Below are positions 8,948 to 18,107 of a DNA stretch of 64,000 nucleotides, one piece after another. The notes below the pieces were generated by a model. It was not told the origin of the DNA, made no database searches, and worked only from the letters and a program-made list of their open reading frames with translations. This stretch comes from Methylocapsa palsarum. Lineage in GTDB: Bacteria; Pseudomonadota; Alphaproteobacteria; Rhizobiales; Beijerinckiaceae. The stretch covers positions 155,650 through 219,649 of the forward strand of contig NZ_FOSN01000007.1 in the NCBI RefSeq assembly GCF_900114285.1. Direction: 5' to 3'. The translations under genes were made by a program, and so were the position numbers. Within the stretch, counting starts at the first letter, position 1, and each line of letters begins with the position of its first letter.

Positions 8948-11900
8948 CTACCCCAGCACCATCAATAGGTCCCGCGCGTCGATCTGCTGACCCGGCGACA
9001 CGAGTATCTCGATGACCTTGCCGTCGCGCGACGCGTGCAGCACGGTCTCCATCTTCATCGCCTCGAGCGTCGCGACAATGTCTCCGGCCTTGACCTCCTG
9101 CCCGACGCGCACGGCGATGGTCGACACCGACCCCGGCATCGGCGCGGCGACATGGGACTCGTTGCCCTCCTCCGCCTTGCGCCGCGCGACGACCTGCACC
9201 GCCGCCGAGCGGTTTGGCGCCTTGATGATGCGCGGCTGGCCGTTCAATTCGAAGAAGACCTTGACCTGGCCCTCCTCGTCGGTCTCGCCAATGGTCAGCA
9301 ACAGCAACACCAGCGTCTTGCCCGGCTCGATCTCGATCGAAATCTCGTCGCCGGGCTGCATGCCGTAGAAGAACACGGGCGTCGGCAGGACGGACACCGG
9401 TCCGTAGCGGCCGATGGTGCGCGAAAATTCGGCGAACACCTTCGGATACATCAGATAGGAAGCGAGTTCGTCGTCGCTGATATGACGTCCGCAGATCTTT
9501 TCGGCCTCGACGCGCGCGGCGACAAGATCAGCCGGCGGCAACAGCGAGCCGGGCCGAACCTCGATCGCTTTCTCGCCTTTCAGCGCCTTGGCCTGCAAGT
9601 TCTTCGGCCAGCCTCCGGGGGGCTGGCCAAGATCGCCTTTCAGCATCTCGACGACCGAGCCCGGGAAGGCGACGTCGTGACGCGGATCGGCGACGTCTGC
9701 AGGGGTCAGGTCCTGCGCGACCATCATCAAGGCCATGTCGCCGACGACCTTCGACGAAGGCGTCACCTTGACGATGTCGCCGAACAGATCGTTCGCCGCC
9801 CGGTAGGCCCGGGCGACGTCGTGCCAGCGCTGGTCGAGGCCGAGGCTGCGCGCCTGTTCGCGCAGGTTGGTGAACTGACCGCCGGGCATTTCATGCAGAT
9901 AGACCTCGGAGGCGCCCGCCTTGAGATCGCTCTCGAACGCCGCATATTGCTGGCGAACGGCTTCCCAGTAGAAACTGAGGGCGCGCACCGCCTCAAGATC
10001 GAGGCCGGTGTCGCGATCGGTATGGCGCAACGCGGCCGCGATCGAGCCGAGGCACGGCTGGGAGGTCATGCAGGACATCGAATCGATCGCGGCGTCGATC
10101 GCGTCGACGCCGGCGTCCACGGCCGCGAGCACGGTCGCCGCCGAAATGCCCGACGTGTCATGGGTATGGAGATGCAGCGGCAGCCCGACCTCCTCGCGCA
10201 GCGCCTTGACGAGCACGCGCGCGGCGGCGGGCTTCAACAACCCGGCCATATCCTTGATCGCCAGGATGTGGCATCCGGCGCTTTCAAGCTCCTTCGCCAC
10301 TCCAATGTAGTAGTTGAGCGAATATTTCGCGCGGTCGGGATCGAGAATATCGCCGGTGTAGCAGATCGCGCCCTCGGCCAGTTTGCCGGTCACGCAGATG
10401 GCGTCGATCGCGACGCGCATGTTCTCCACCCAGTTGAGGCAATCGAACACGCGGAAAAGATCCACTCCCAAAGCCGCCCGGCGAACAAAATACTGCACGA
10501 CATTGTCGGGATAATTGGTGTAGCCGACCCCGTTCGCCCCGCGCAGCAACATTTGCGTCAGCAGATTTGGCGCCCGCGCCCGCACGAGCTCCAGGCGCTC
10601 CCACGGATCCTCCGATAAAAACCGCATCGCGACGTCAAAGGTCGCGCCGCCCCAGCATTCCAGCGACAGCAGCTGCGGCAGCGTTTTGGCGTAGGCTTCC
10701 GCCGCCGCGACGATGTCGCGGGTGCGCATCCGCGTCGCGAGCAAGGACTGGTGCGCGTCGCGCATCGTCGTGTCGGTGACGAGAACCCGCTGCTCCTGCC
10801 GCATCCATTGCGCGAACCGCTCCGCGCCGAGGGACTCGAAACGCTGGCGGGCGCCGACAGGAACGGCTTCGTTGAAAAACTGTGGCGCGACCGGCGCCCG
10901 CGCCGTGGCGGGCGGGCGGGCGCGGCCGCGCGTTTCAGGGTGGCCGTTGACGGTGACGTCCACGATCCAGGTCAGAAGCTTCGTCGCGCGGTCCTTGCGC
11001 TTCTTGAAGTCGAACAGCGACGGCGTCTCGTCGATGAACTTCGTGGTGTATTCGTTGGCGATGAAACGGGGATGGTTGATGATGTTGTGGAGAAAGGCGA
11101 GGTTCGTCGCGACGCCCCTGATCCGGTATTCGAGCAAGGCGCGGTCCATGCGCCGGATCGCTTCTTCCGGGCTCGCCGCCCAGGCCGTCACTTTTTCGAG
11201 CAGCGGATCGTAGAATCTTGTCACCACCGCGCCCGAATAGGCGGTGCCGCCGTCGACGCGGATGCCAAAACCCATCGCGCCCCGATAGGCGGTGATGCGC
11301 CCGTAATCGGGGATGAAATTGTTTTCCGGATTTTCCGTCGTGATCCGGCATTGAAGCGCATGGCCCGAGAGGCGGATGTCGGCCTGCTCGGGGATGCCGG
11401 TGTCCTCGATGCGGCCGATCCGCTTGCCTTCGGCGATGCGGATCTGCGCTTTCACGATATCTAATCCCGTGACGACTTCGGTCACGGTGTGTTCGACCTG
11501 GATACGCGGATTGACCTCGATGAAATAGAAAGCGCCGGTATCGGCGTCCATCAGGAATTCGACGGTGCCCGCCCCCTCGTAATGGGTGGCGTGGCCGATT
11601 TTCAGCGCGGCGTCACAGAGGAGAACGCGGGTTTTCTGGTCAAGATAAGGCGCAGGGGCGCGCTCGACAACTTTTTGATTTCTTCGCTGAACCGAACAAT
11701 CCCGCTCGAACAGATGAACGAGATTGCCGTGACTGTCGCCGAGGATCTGAACCTCGACGTGGCGGGCCCGGCGCACCAGCTTTTCGAGATAGACTTCGTC
11801 CTTGCCGAACGCGTTCTTCGCTTCGCGCCTGGCGCTGGAGATCGCGTCGAGAAGCTTGCTTTCGTCCTCGATCGGCCGCATCCCGCGCCCGCCGCCGCCC

Positions 11901-12391
11901 CATGAGGCTTTAAGCATGACTGGAAAGCCGACCTCCCGCGCCAGGCGCTTCACTTCGTCCGGATCGTCGGGAAGCGGCGGGGTGGCGGGCATCACAGGCA
12001 CGCCGCAAGACATGGCGAGGTTGCGCGCGGCGACCTTATTGCCGAGCTGGCGCATCGTTTCGGGCTTGGGACCGATGAAGATGATCCCCGCCTGCGCGCA
12101 CGCTTCGGCAAATTCCGGGCTCTCGGAAAGAAAGCCGTATCCTGGGTGAATCGCGTCGACCTTGGCTTCTCTCGCGACCCGGATCACTTCCTCGATCGAA
12201 AGATAAGCTTCGAGCGGCCCTTTTCCGAGCCCGATCAGGTAGGCTTCGTCAGCCTTGAAGCGATGCAGCGAGAGTTTGTCTTCTTCGGCGTAGATCGCCA
12301 CCGTCCGGATGCCCAGTTCGGAGGCGGCGCGGAAGATCCTGATGGTTATTTCGGACCGATTGGCCACCAGCAAACGGCGAATTCGGGCCAT
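8948..12391 (-). CDS. pyc: Pyruvate carboxylase
   Basis: Biotin enzyme that carboxylates pyruvate to oxaloacetate, an anaplerotic reaction. The single-chain 1147-residue form is complete: N-terminal biotin carboxylase/ATP-grasp (1-460, with GYGFLSE and the Gly-rich SWGGGGRGM), carboxyltransferase domain starting near 530 (TDTTMRDAHQSLLATR) with metal-binding HLHTHDTSG, and the biotin carboxyl carrier with EAMKM, biotinylated Lys1113, 34 residues from the end. Monocistronic. In a serine-cycle methanotroph it would add oxaloacetate independently of PEP carboxylase (inference). Confidence 0.97.
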   Translation of the reverse strand: MARIRRLLVANRSEITIRIFRAASELGIRTVAIYAEEDKLSLHRFKADEAYLIGLGKGPLEAYLSIEEVIRVAREAKVDAIHPGYGFLSESPEFAEACAQAGIIFIGPKPETMRQLGNKVAARNLAMSCGVPVMPATPPLPDDPDEVKRLAREVGFPVMLKASWGGGGRGMRPIEDESKLLDAISSARREAKNAFGKDEVYLEKLVRRARHVEVQILGDSHGNLVHLFERDCSVQRRNQKVVERAPAPYLDQKTRVLLCDAALKIGHATHYEGAGTVEFLMDADTGAFYFIEVNPRIQVEHTVTEVVTGLDIVKAQIRIAEGKRIGRIEDTGIPEQADIRLSGHALQCRITTENPENNFIPDYGRITAYRGAMGFGIRVDGGTAYSGAVVTRFYDPLLEKVTAWAASPEEAIRRMDRALLEYRIRGVATNLAFLHNIINHPRFIANEYTTKFIDETPSLFDFKKRKDRATKLLTWIVDVTVNGHPETRGRARPPATARAPVAPQFFNEAVPVGARQRFESLGAERFAQWMRQEQRVLVTDTTMRDAHQSLLATRMRTRDIVAAAEAYAKTLPQLLSLECWGGATFDVAMRFLSEDPWERLELVRARAPNLLTQMLLRGANGVGYTNYPDNVVQYFVRRAALGVDLFRVFDCLNWVENMRVAIDAICVTGKLAEGAICYTGDILDPDRAKYSLNYYIGVAKELESAGCHILAIKDMAGLLKPAAARVLVKALREEVGLPLHLHTHDTSGISAATVLAAVDAGVDAIDAAIDSMSCMTSQPCLGSIAAALRHTDRDTGLDLEAVRALSFYWEAVRQQYAAFESDLKAGASEVYLHEMPGGQFTNLREQARSLGLDQRWHDVARAYRAANDLFGDIVKVTPSSKVVGDMALMMVAQDLTPADVADPRHDVAFPGSVVEMLKGDLGQPPGGWPKNLQAKALKGEKAIEVRPGSLLPPADLVAARVEAEKICGRHISDDELASYLMYPKVFAEFSRTIGRYGPVSVLPTPVFFYGMQPGDEISIEIEPGKTLVLLLLTIGETDEEGQVKVFFELNGQPRIIKAPNRSAAVQVVARRKAEEGNESHVAAPMPGSVSTIAVRVGQEVKAGDIVATLEAMKMETVLHASRDGKVIEILVSPGQQIDARDLLMVLG

Positions 12392-12600
12392 GGGCGCTCG
12401 CTAACTTGAATGTGCCGCGCGCCGCGCCGGTTTCTCAACCTGGCGGGCGAGGTGACGCCTATTAAGACGTAAGCGTCGGCCAATGTCATCGCATTTCGGG
12501 AAGCGGCGACGCGATATTTCCGTCGCCCGCGCTTCATTGGAGGGCGACGGGTATGTACGGGGCGCAATCCCGCTTGATTGCGCCAGAGTCTTGCCGCCTG

Positions 12601-12936
12601 GAGCATAGTCCGATCGGATTGAATCAATCCAATCGACAAGACTATGCTCTAGCTTTTGATTCTGGAGCGATTTCTGATCGATCGCATGATTTCATGCGAT
12701 CGGAAAGCGCTCGAGCATATTCCGATTGGAGTGAATCAATCCAATCGACAAGACTATGCTCAAGTTTTTGACTCTGGAGCGATTTCTGATCGATCGCATG
12801 ATTTCATGCAATCGGAAAGCGCTCGAGCATATTCCGATTGGAGTGAATCAATCCAATCGAGAAGACTATGCTCAAGCCTTTGACTCTGGAGTGATTTCTG
12901 ATCGATCGCATGATTTCATGCGATCGGAAAGCGCTC
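12601..12936 (+). repeat. Triple tandem array of the 112-bp palindromic element (copies B1-B3)
   Basis: Three head-to-tail units of exactly 112 bp each (12601-12712, 12713-12824, 12825-12936), nearly identical. Each unit has hairpin 1 (GAGCATA-TC ... GA-TATGCTC, ~48 bp, inner arms GATTGGA/TCCAATC), a spacer with AGTTTTTGACTCTG, and hairpin 2 (GAGCGATTTC ... GAAAGCGCTC, ~48 bp, tip GCATGATTTCATGC). The last base of B3 is also the first base of the TAG stop (read on minus) of the next gene. It differs from a CRISPR array: there are no unique spacers and each unit folds into two hairpins. Confidence 0.95.
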
Positions 12937-13472
12937 TAGACCTTCAAGAGCAGGGGGATCCAGAACACGATCGCGAGGGTCAGCGCAAACGACATCGCAA
13001 ATGACAAAATCATTCCCGCGGAAAGCCCCCGCCGGAAAATCGAAACGTAAACAAGCACATTCCAGAGAAACAGCGGGAACACGAGAAAATTCACAATGCT
13101 GTCGACCGGCAGAATATCCATGTCCATTTCGTGGAAGGCGAACTTCAGCAGGAGCCGGACCACCAGATTGACGATTGCGACGGCGGCTCCCCCCGCCGCC
13201 ATGGCCGTCAAGATCTGCGGCAATCGGTCGGCCCGCCTGAATAAACGGGAGCAGGCGAAAGCAATCGCCGCAAGAACGATTACGCCGATAAGTCCGATTC
13301 CGGCGGCGCGCAAAGGCGGATGAGTGAAAAGTTTCGTTAAAAATTGCGCGACTGCAAAAAACGTCAGGCTCGCGACAAGCAGGGGAACGGACCGGGGCAA
13401 GACTTCAGGCCCTTCCTCGGCCCGCAAGATGCCAAGGAATTTATTTACCGTGGGAGGCAATTGTACCTTCAT
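12936..13472 (-). CDS. Hypothetical integral membrane protein
   Basis: 178 residues with a short cytosolic-looking N-terminus and about five hydrophobic helices: roughly 28-50, 56-76, 85-108, 122-145 and 152-176. It resembles Yip1-like small membrane proteins in layout, but I recognise no family motif. The reading direction matches the pmo operon, which ends ~220 bases upstream at a terminator, so it is probably transcribed separately. Its stop codon starts on the last base of the tandem palindromic array, so the array forms its immediate 3' region. Confidence 0.65.
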   Translation of the reverse strand: MKVQLPPTVNKFLGILRAEEGPEVLPRSVPLLVASLTFFAVAQFLTKLFTHPPLRAAGIGLIGVIVLAAIAFACSRLFRRADRLPQILTAMAAGGAAVAIVNLVVRLLLKFAFHEMDMDILPVDSIVNFLVFPLFLWNVLVYVSIFRRGLSAGMILSFAMSFALTLAIVFWIPLLLKV

Positions 13473-13550
13473 GTCCCTGCTCGATTTAATAAGAGGAGAT
13501 GGATGCTTGTGACGGAAGCATATTCCTGCCCGCGGAGTCGGAGCCGGACA

Positions 13551-13581
13551 AAAATATACAACCCGCTGAAAGCCGGCGGGT
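13551..13581 (-). terminator. Rho-independent terminator of the pmo transcript
   Basis: Read on the minus strand: stem ACCCGC / GCGGGT with a nine-base loop, followed directly by TGTATATTTTTG. It lies about 110 bases past the stop of the last pmo-linked gene (13693), so it is the likely end of the pmoCAB-orf transcript. Confidence 0.65.
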
Positions 13582-13692
13582 CTGGATTAAAGCGTTTACT
13601 GCTGCAAGTTCGTCCATCACCTGTATATCAGAGGCGTCAACGTCAAGTCTCGCTCATCAAGACTTCGTCACCAAGGCTTGGTCAAGACTTGA

Positions 13693-14301
13693 TCAAGGCT
13701 TGGTCTTCGGCGCGAACCACAGGTTCGAAAACTTTGCATAAGCGAGGAGACCGCCAATCAAGATCGCCAGCACCCCCAGGTAGATCGGAACGGTTTTAAC
13801 CCATCCACGGCCCACCGAAAACGGAAACTGCGACACATAGACCTGACCGTGGTCGTTCCGTACGGTGACGATCCCAATATATTTTCCCGCTTCGGTGAAC
13901 ACGTGTTCGAAATTCACGGTCCCGCTGGGATAGCGTTTCGCGGGCAGATGCGAAACTGTGAGCGGATCGAGGTTTTCGCTTGATAATTCGTTGTCGGCCA
14001 GGACCGGCGTCTTTGCGACGATGCCGCCGACCGTATCCCTGATGACCCGTATTTCCGTGGTCATATCGCGCAGCTCGGTGTCTATGGCGTCGAGCACGAT
14101 CACGGTTGGCCCTACCACCGGGATATCTTCGCAGAATTCCTGCTGGGTCTGATTTGGCTGATATCCGGTGAAGTGCATGAGGTCGCTCCCGATCCTCAGC
14201 ACGCAACGATCCTTGTCTAAACTCACCCCGCCATGGGCGTAGGCCGAAGCGCCTGACATGAAAAACGTGAGAAGGAGGCCGCCCGCACCGCGCACATGCA
14301 T
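13693..14301 (-). CDS. Membrane-anchored periplasmic protein linked to pmoCAB
   Basis: 202 residues: signal peptide (1-21, cut before HGGVSL), a periplasmic domain with two cysteines ~25 residues apart (DRCVLRIG ... EFCEDIP), and one C-terminal membrane helix (~170-190) with a short basic tail. I recall similar HGGVxxExDxC/EFCEDIP proteins near ammonia/methane monooxygenase genes in other nitrifiers and methanotrophs, but no function is established there. It lacks the closely spaced Cys pair expected for the CuA-like PmoD, so I do not call it PmoD. Position, 102 bases after pmoB on the same strand with an intervening hairpin, suggests a role in assembly or copper delivery (inference). Confidence 0.7.
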   Translation of the reverse strand: MHVRGAGGLLLTFFMSGASAYAHGGVSLDKDRCVLRIGSDLMHFTGYQPNQTQQEFCEDIPVVGPTVIVLDAIDTELRDMTTEIRVIRDTVGGIVAKTPVLADNELSSENLDPLTVSHLPAKRYPSGTVNFEHVFTEAGKYIGIVTVRNDHGQVYVSQFPFSVGRGWVKTVPIYLGVLAILIGGLLAYAKFSNLWFAPKTKP

Positions 14302-14323
14302 TTGAACAAGCTCCCAAAATGCA

Positions 14324-14361
14324 TTTCCCCCGCCTACGCGCTAAGGCCTAAGCGGGGGAAA
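14324..14361 (-). terminator. Hairpin between pmoB and the downstream gene
   Basis: Perfect 10-bp stem TTTCCCCCGC / GCGGGGGAAA with an 18-base loop, 42 bases after the pmoB stop. No long T-run follows, so it may be a partial terminator or an mRNA-stabilising 3' hairpin that lowers expression of the downstream gene relative to pmoCAB. Confidence 0.6.
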
Positions 14362-14403
14362 CAAGAGTTGTTTAACTAACCCACCACATCAAAGCGAAGT
14401 TGC

Positions 14404-15681
14404 TTAGACGGGGAGGAAGGTCGGGATAACGAACCCGCCGGTTTCGATCGGGTAGCGCTCGCCGCTCGGGGTGAAGAAGAACATCAGACCCGCGAAGGAG
14501 CTGTCAACGTCATAGGCGAGACCCGAGAGACGTTCCGTGTCCCAACGAGCGTCCTTGATGGTGACGGTGATGTTCTTGGTTTCGCCCGGACCGATCGGAG
14601 CGTTGTCGCTCAGCGTCAGACCCTTGTCGGCAAGCAGATAGTCGGGATATTCCGGCTTCTGCGTGAAGACGTCAGGGTTGAGGAAGCGAAGGCCGGCAGT
14701 GCCGAACTCGCCGATACGCACCGGCTCCTTGCCGTTGTTGGTGATGATGTATTCAGCCACCAATTCACGGCCGGGAACCTGATAGGATCCGCGAACATAC
14801 TTCACCTTGAGGCCGCTATCGAGATCCGGAAGAGCGGTCAGGTTACGGATGTTGCCGGCCTGCAGCGGGATCGTGTTCGGATACTGGCTCGAGGTGACCG
14901 CGTAGGAAACAATGATGACCAACAAGGTCACCGCGAGAACAACGGCGCCAGCCGTCCGTTCCTGGGGCGAAATGATGGTGTCTTGTTCGCCATTGGCGAC
15001 CGCATTGAACCGGCCGACAAAGCCGCCCTTCTTGAACCACCAGCCGATGTAAACGGCGCCGGCGAGCATCCACAGGAAGTGCCACACGTAGATCTTGTTG
15101 ATCCCGTAGGTTTCAAGGTCGATGGTCTCGCCATTCAGCAAGGTGACCGGATTGGTGAAATCCGCCATGCTGCCCTTGATCTCGATATATTGGCCGGGAC
15201 CGGGGATCGGACCGCCGGTCTCAACCGACAGCTGAACATGAACGTGCCAACGGCCCGGACGGCGGCCGCGGGCCGTCATCGCGAACGCATAGGTCTTCGC
15301 CTTGTCGAGAGCGATCGAACGGGGAACGAACTGTTCGCCGATGAAGGAGGTCTTACGAACGGCGACGGGACCGGGCATGCCCATGTTCAAGAACGCGACG
15401 CGCGGTTCAGCGACAGCCGCGGGCCAGGCGTTCATGATATGAAGCTTGCCCGAGATCGTGAACTCTTCGTTGACGTTGATCTGCGTCTTGGACCACTTGA
15501 GATCGTACCAGTTCAGCGTGCGCATGCGAAGGAACGCCGCTTGCGACTTCTCACCATGCGCCTCGGCCGTACCAGCCGAAGCCATCGAGGCGACGACGCC
15601 AACCGCCAGACCCAAGGCGAAGAGCCTTCCGGCCTGGCGCTTGACCTGGTGCGCCAGTGTTTTGAACAACGATGTTTTCAT
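14404..15681 (-). CDS. pmoB: Particulate methane monooxygenase subunit B
   Basis: Periplasmic copper subunit of the membrane methane monooxygenase, which oxidises methane to methanol. 425 residues. The signal peptide ends at ...TAEA, so the mature chain starts at His42, followed by two cupredoxin-like domains joined by two membrane helices (~190-210 and ~235-257). The CuB ligands are conserved: the N-terminal His42 and His146-Val-His148 in GRWHVHVQL, matching His33/His137/His139 of Methylococcus capsulatus. Third gene of pmoCAB, 76 bases after pmoA. GGGAG precedes the ATG; a perfect 15-bp palindrome CACGGCTTAGCCGTG (15691-15705) sits just upstream. Confidence 0.97.
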   Translation of the reverse strand: MKTSLFKTLAHQVKRQAGRLFALGLAVGVVASMASAGTAEAHGEKSQAAFLRMRTLNWYDLKWSKTQINVNEEFTISGKLHIMNAWPAAVAEPRVAFLNMGMPGPVAVRKTSFIGEQFVPRSIALDKAKTYAFAMTARGRRPGRWHVHVQLSVETGGPIPGPGQYIEIKGSMADFTNPVTLLNGETIDLETYGINKIYVWHFLWMLAGAVYIGWWFKKGGFVGRFNAVANGEQDTIISPQERTAGAVVLAVTLLVIIVSYAVTSSQYPNTIPLQAGNIRNLTALPDLDSGLKVKYVRGSYQVPGRELVAEYIITNNGKEPVRIGEFGTAGLRFLNPDVFTQKPEYPDYLLADKGLTLSDNAPIGPGETKNITVTIKDARWDTERLSGLAYDVDSSFAGLMFFFTPSGERYPIETGGFVIPTFLPV

Positions 15682-15757
15682 CTAACTCTCCCACACGGCT
15701 AAGCCGTGGCATTGTTTGAATTATACTGGCCTTTGGCAGGCCATTTTCTTGGATTTA

Positions 15758-16630
15758 TTAGATCTTGGCCATGTACTTGGTGGTCGAGAACAGCTTGCCG
15801 ACATACCACCACATGAAGAACACGAGGATCGAGACGAAGCCGGAGAAGAAGGCCGCGACCGGAACGACGTCCTTACCGAAGGTCCTCATCGTGCCGCGCT
15901 CGACGATGCGGATATATTCGGGCATCGAGGTGCGGACATACTCGTAACCGATCAGATCGGCGAGGCTCATCACAAGGCCTTCACGCTCCATGGGGAGATG
16001 GTACGGGGCAAGGATCGGCCAGTTGGACGGATAGAGGAGAAGACCCCAGCCCATCGCGCCGACGATCATCGTGATGATCCAGCTGCCGCTGATCAGCATG
16101 ACGAGGTCGAGGAACAGCGCCATCGGAACAAGCGCGGTCGGCCACACGAGGCTGATCGGGAAGTAGGTCCAGCCCCAGAAGTTGACGTAACGGTTGATCC
16201 ATTCGCCGACCAAAAGGCCGAGAACGCAGAACGTCGCGCCGAAGGGAAGGCGGAAATGCTCCCAGAAATAATAGATGGCGGCGGCGGGGAAGGTCACGAG
16301 AACGATCGGAAGAACGGTCGGCCAGAAGCGGCGGTCTTTCCAGTCGATCCAGAAGTCCCAGTCGCCCATGGTGAGCATGGCGTGGATGTGATAGCCGCCA
16401 AGAACGATCAGGAACAGCGAAATCAGCAGAAGCGTATCAGCAGCGCTGACGAGGAAGGTCGCCTCGGCACGGTTCTTGAAGGGGGTGCCGGTCACGGGCC
16501 AGCTTCTGTCAGCGGCGCCGGCGTCGGCGGCGCGCACCGGAGCGCTGGCTCCAGCTCCGCCTTCGATGCCCGGCGAAGCCGAGATCGATTCGGTCACCGG
16601 ACCTGCTTTTGTTGGTTTACCTCTAAACAT
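15758..16630 (-). CDS. pmoA: Particulate methane monooxygenase subunit A, with N-terminal extension
   Basis: Integral membrane subunit of pMMO. 290 residues against the usual 247-252; the excess is an Ala/Gly/Ser/Pro-rich stretch before PFKNRAEATFL (~residue 50). The rest carries the classic PmoA signature: GDWDFWIDWKDRRFWPT, RLPFGATFCVLGLLVGEWINRYVNFWGWTYFPISLVWP, SMPEYIRIVERGTMRTFGKDVVPVAAFFSGF split over conserved blocks. The long start is supported by GGGAGG six bases before the ATG at 16630; the only plausible alternative is a GTG at codon 46 without a good ribosome site. From memory the sequence is closer to Methylocapsa/USC-alpha than Methylocystis. Second gene of the operon. Confidence 0.96.
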   Translation of the reverse strand: MFRGKPTKAGPVTESISASPGIEGGAGASAPVRAADAGAADRSWPVTGTPFKNRAEATFLVSAADTLLLISLFLIVLGGYHIHAMLTMGDWDFWIDWKDRRFWPTVLPIVLVTFPAAAIYYFWEHFRLPFGATFCVLGLLVGEWINRYVNFWGWTYFPISLVWPTALVPMALFLDLVMLISGSWIITMIVGAMGWGLLLYPSNWPILAPYHLPMEREGLVMSLADLIGYEYVRTSMPEYIRIVERGTMRTFGKDVVPVAAFFSGFVSILVFFMWWYVGKLFSTTKYMAKI

Positions 16631-16837
16631 TACTATCCTCCCAATTGCTCCACCGGACTCGACAGCCGGACTAAAGGAGCAAGATTACAGTGACTACAGA
16701 CGGCGCAAGCCGTATCCAGGCCGGCGGAACCAGCACGCTGATAAATCTGATTTTGAATCTTTAAGAAGCGCGAAGGGTCAACCGGTTCTTAGGTATGCGG
16801 CGGACCGGAGAACCGGCCCGCCTCCAATCGGTCGATA

Positions 16838-17620
16838 TTATTCCGCAGGAATGGGGGCGCCTTCGGCGAGTTCCTTGACGCGGCCAAGGACCTGAAGCGA
16901 CACGCCGAACACGGCGAGAGCGAACCAGCCGAAGAACACGAACATCCAGTGCAGCGGAGCAACGAACAGCTCTTCCATGAACCAGAACGTGTGGCCCCAT
17001 TCATTGAGCGCGACGTTCGGGAAGATCATGAACGGGCCGACGAAGAGCAGCACGTAGGCGACCGACCAGCCCTTGCAGGCGAAGGTCGGAAGACGGGTGC
17101 GGGCGTACATGAAGCCGCCGACGCCGACGATGATGTACATCGGGTAGCTCATGTAGAACTCGATGATGTGGCTGGGCGTGAAATCGTTATCGCGGATAAC
17201 GGTCTGATGCCAGGTGCCGTCCTGCTCCGTGAAGAAGCTGGCGCCCCAGTAGATCGCCACAGCGTAGACGAGGATCCACGACAGCAGGTTGAAGATGCGG
17301 CGCAGTTCTTCACGCGGCGCAACGTTGGCGACGTCTTTGTCGCGGGTCTTCCAGAGATAGCCGACGAGGGCGAGGAAGGAGATCAGTTCGACCGGCTCCT
17401 CGATATAGAGAATCGTCATCCAGTAAGTCTGGAATTCGGGGGTGAACGAGTCGAGACCCGCGTACCAGCCGAAATATTGCTCATAAATACGAACGAGCAC
17501 GTACCAGATGCAGATCGCCGCGGAGCCAATCGCGAGCGGCACCGGATTGAAAATCGGACGCTCGGCGGAGGAGGCTTCGGCCCCCGCGCGTGCGGCTGAT
17601 GTTTCCGAAATTAAGCTCAT
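16838..17620 (-). CDS. pmoC: Particulate methane monooxygenase subunit C
   Basis: Membrane subunit of pMMO carrying the CuC and CuD sites. 260 residues, six to seven helices. Ligands conserved with exact spacing relative to M. capsulatus: Asp134, His138, His151 (CuC; D156/H160/H173 there) and Asn206, His210, His224 (CuD; N227/H231/H245 there). First gene of pmoCAB; GAGAGG lies eight bases before its ATG. The 207-base gap to pmoA is typical of pmo operons. Upstream, 487 bases separate it from a divergent nuclease gene. Confidence 0.97.
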   Translation of the reverse strand: MSLISETSAARAGAEASSAERPIFNPVPLAIGSAAICIWYVLVRIYEQYFGWYAGLDSFTPEFQTYWMTILYIEEPVELISFLALVGYLWKTRDKDVANVAPREELRRIFNLLSWILVYAVAIYWGASFFTEQDGTWHQTVIRDNDFTPSHIIEFYMSYPMYIIVGVGGFMYARTRLPTFACKGWSVAYVLLFVGPFMIFPNVALNEWGHTFWFMEELFVAPLHWMFVFFGWFALAVFGVSLQVLGRVKELAEGAPIPAE

Positions 17621-18107
17621 GTGTTTTGCCTCTCAGATTTAGAAGAGATTTATTCTTAACATTGGGGATCATTGACCATGACGCCACACGGGCCGGAGTT
17701 CTGCCCTCCCAAGAATCCTCGCATTGGCGTTTGTCGCGGTCGATTTGACCGAAGATGGTCGATCGTCCGGCGATACGATTAGAGGCGCGTAATGATATGA
17801 ACAATACTCTGACAGGCGGGCTTAGATGACCTTCTATCAGGTAGGTAACGACTACCCGAAAGGATTGATTTTGCCTTTGTGCGCTGCACAATTAGGGGCC
17901 TTTGTCTAAATTTTCAGCCGCTCTGGCTTCACCCGGCGGCGCCAGTTCGATCCAGCTTTTGGCTTCCTCTAGACGGCTTAACAAGGGCTTTTGCCGCTCA
18001 ACCAATCGAAGCACGCCCCCATTGCATTGCACAAAAAAATCAATGACCAATATCCCAACCTGCGATAGCGATATTCCCCCGCGCGAACGCAAAAGGAGAA
18101 AAAAATC
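17621..18107. promoter_or_regulatory. pmoC upstream / divergent regulatory region
   Basis: 487 bases without a credible gene. Visible elements: inverted repeat GGTAG-N7-CTACC at 17840-17856; TTGTGC-N3-GCACAA at 17877-17891; a related TGCATTGCA at 18023-18031; and AAGGAG at 18093-18098 serving the divergent nuclease gene. I could not settle on a -35/-10 pair for pmoC by eye. The short open frames here (17892-18111) show no family signal. Confidence 0.6.
17877..17891. promoter_or_regulatory. Operator-like inverted repeat TTGTGC-N3-GCACAA
   Basis: Perfect 6+6 inverted repeat with a 3-base centre, 257 bases upstream of pmoC. Read on the minus strand it is TTGTGCAGCGCACAA and matches at 14 of 15 positions a site at 48608-48622 in front of a secreted protein gene. 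Likely a dimeric regulator site; the regulator is not identified. Confidence 0.55.

Noticed and set aside
9035..10618. 527-codon plus-strand frame opposite pyc
   Set aside because: Antisense shadow of pyruvate carboxylase.
12601..12936. CRISPR array
   Set aside because: Tandem units have no unique spacers and fold into two hairpins each; no cas genes.
13693..14301. PmoD assignment for the pmo-linked gene
   Set aside because: Cysteines are ~25 residues apart, not in the close pair expected for the CuA-like site.
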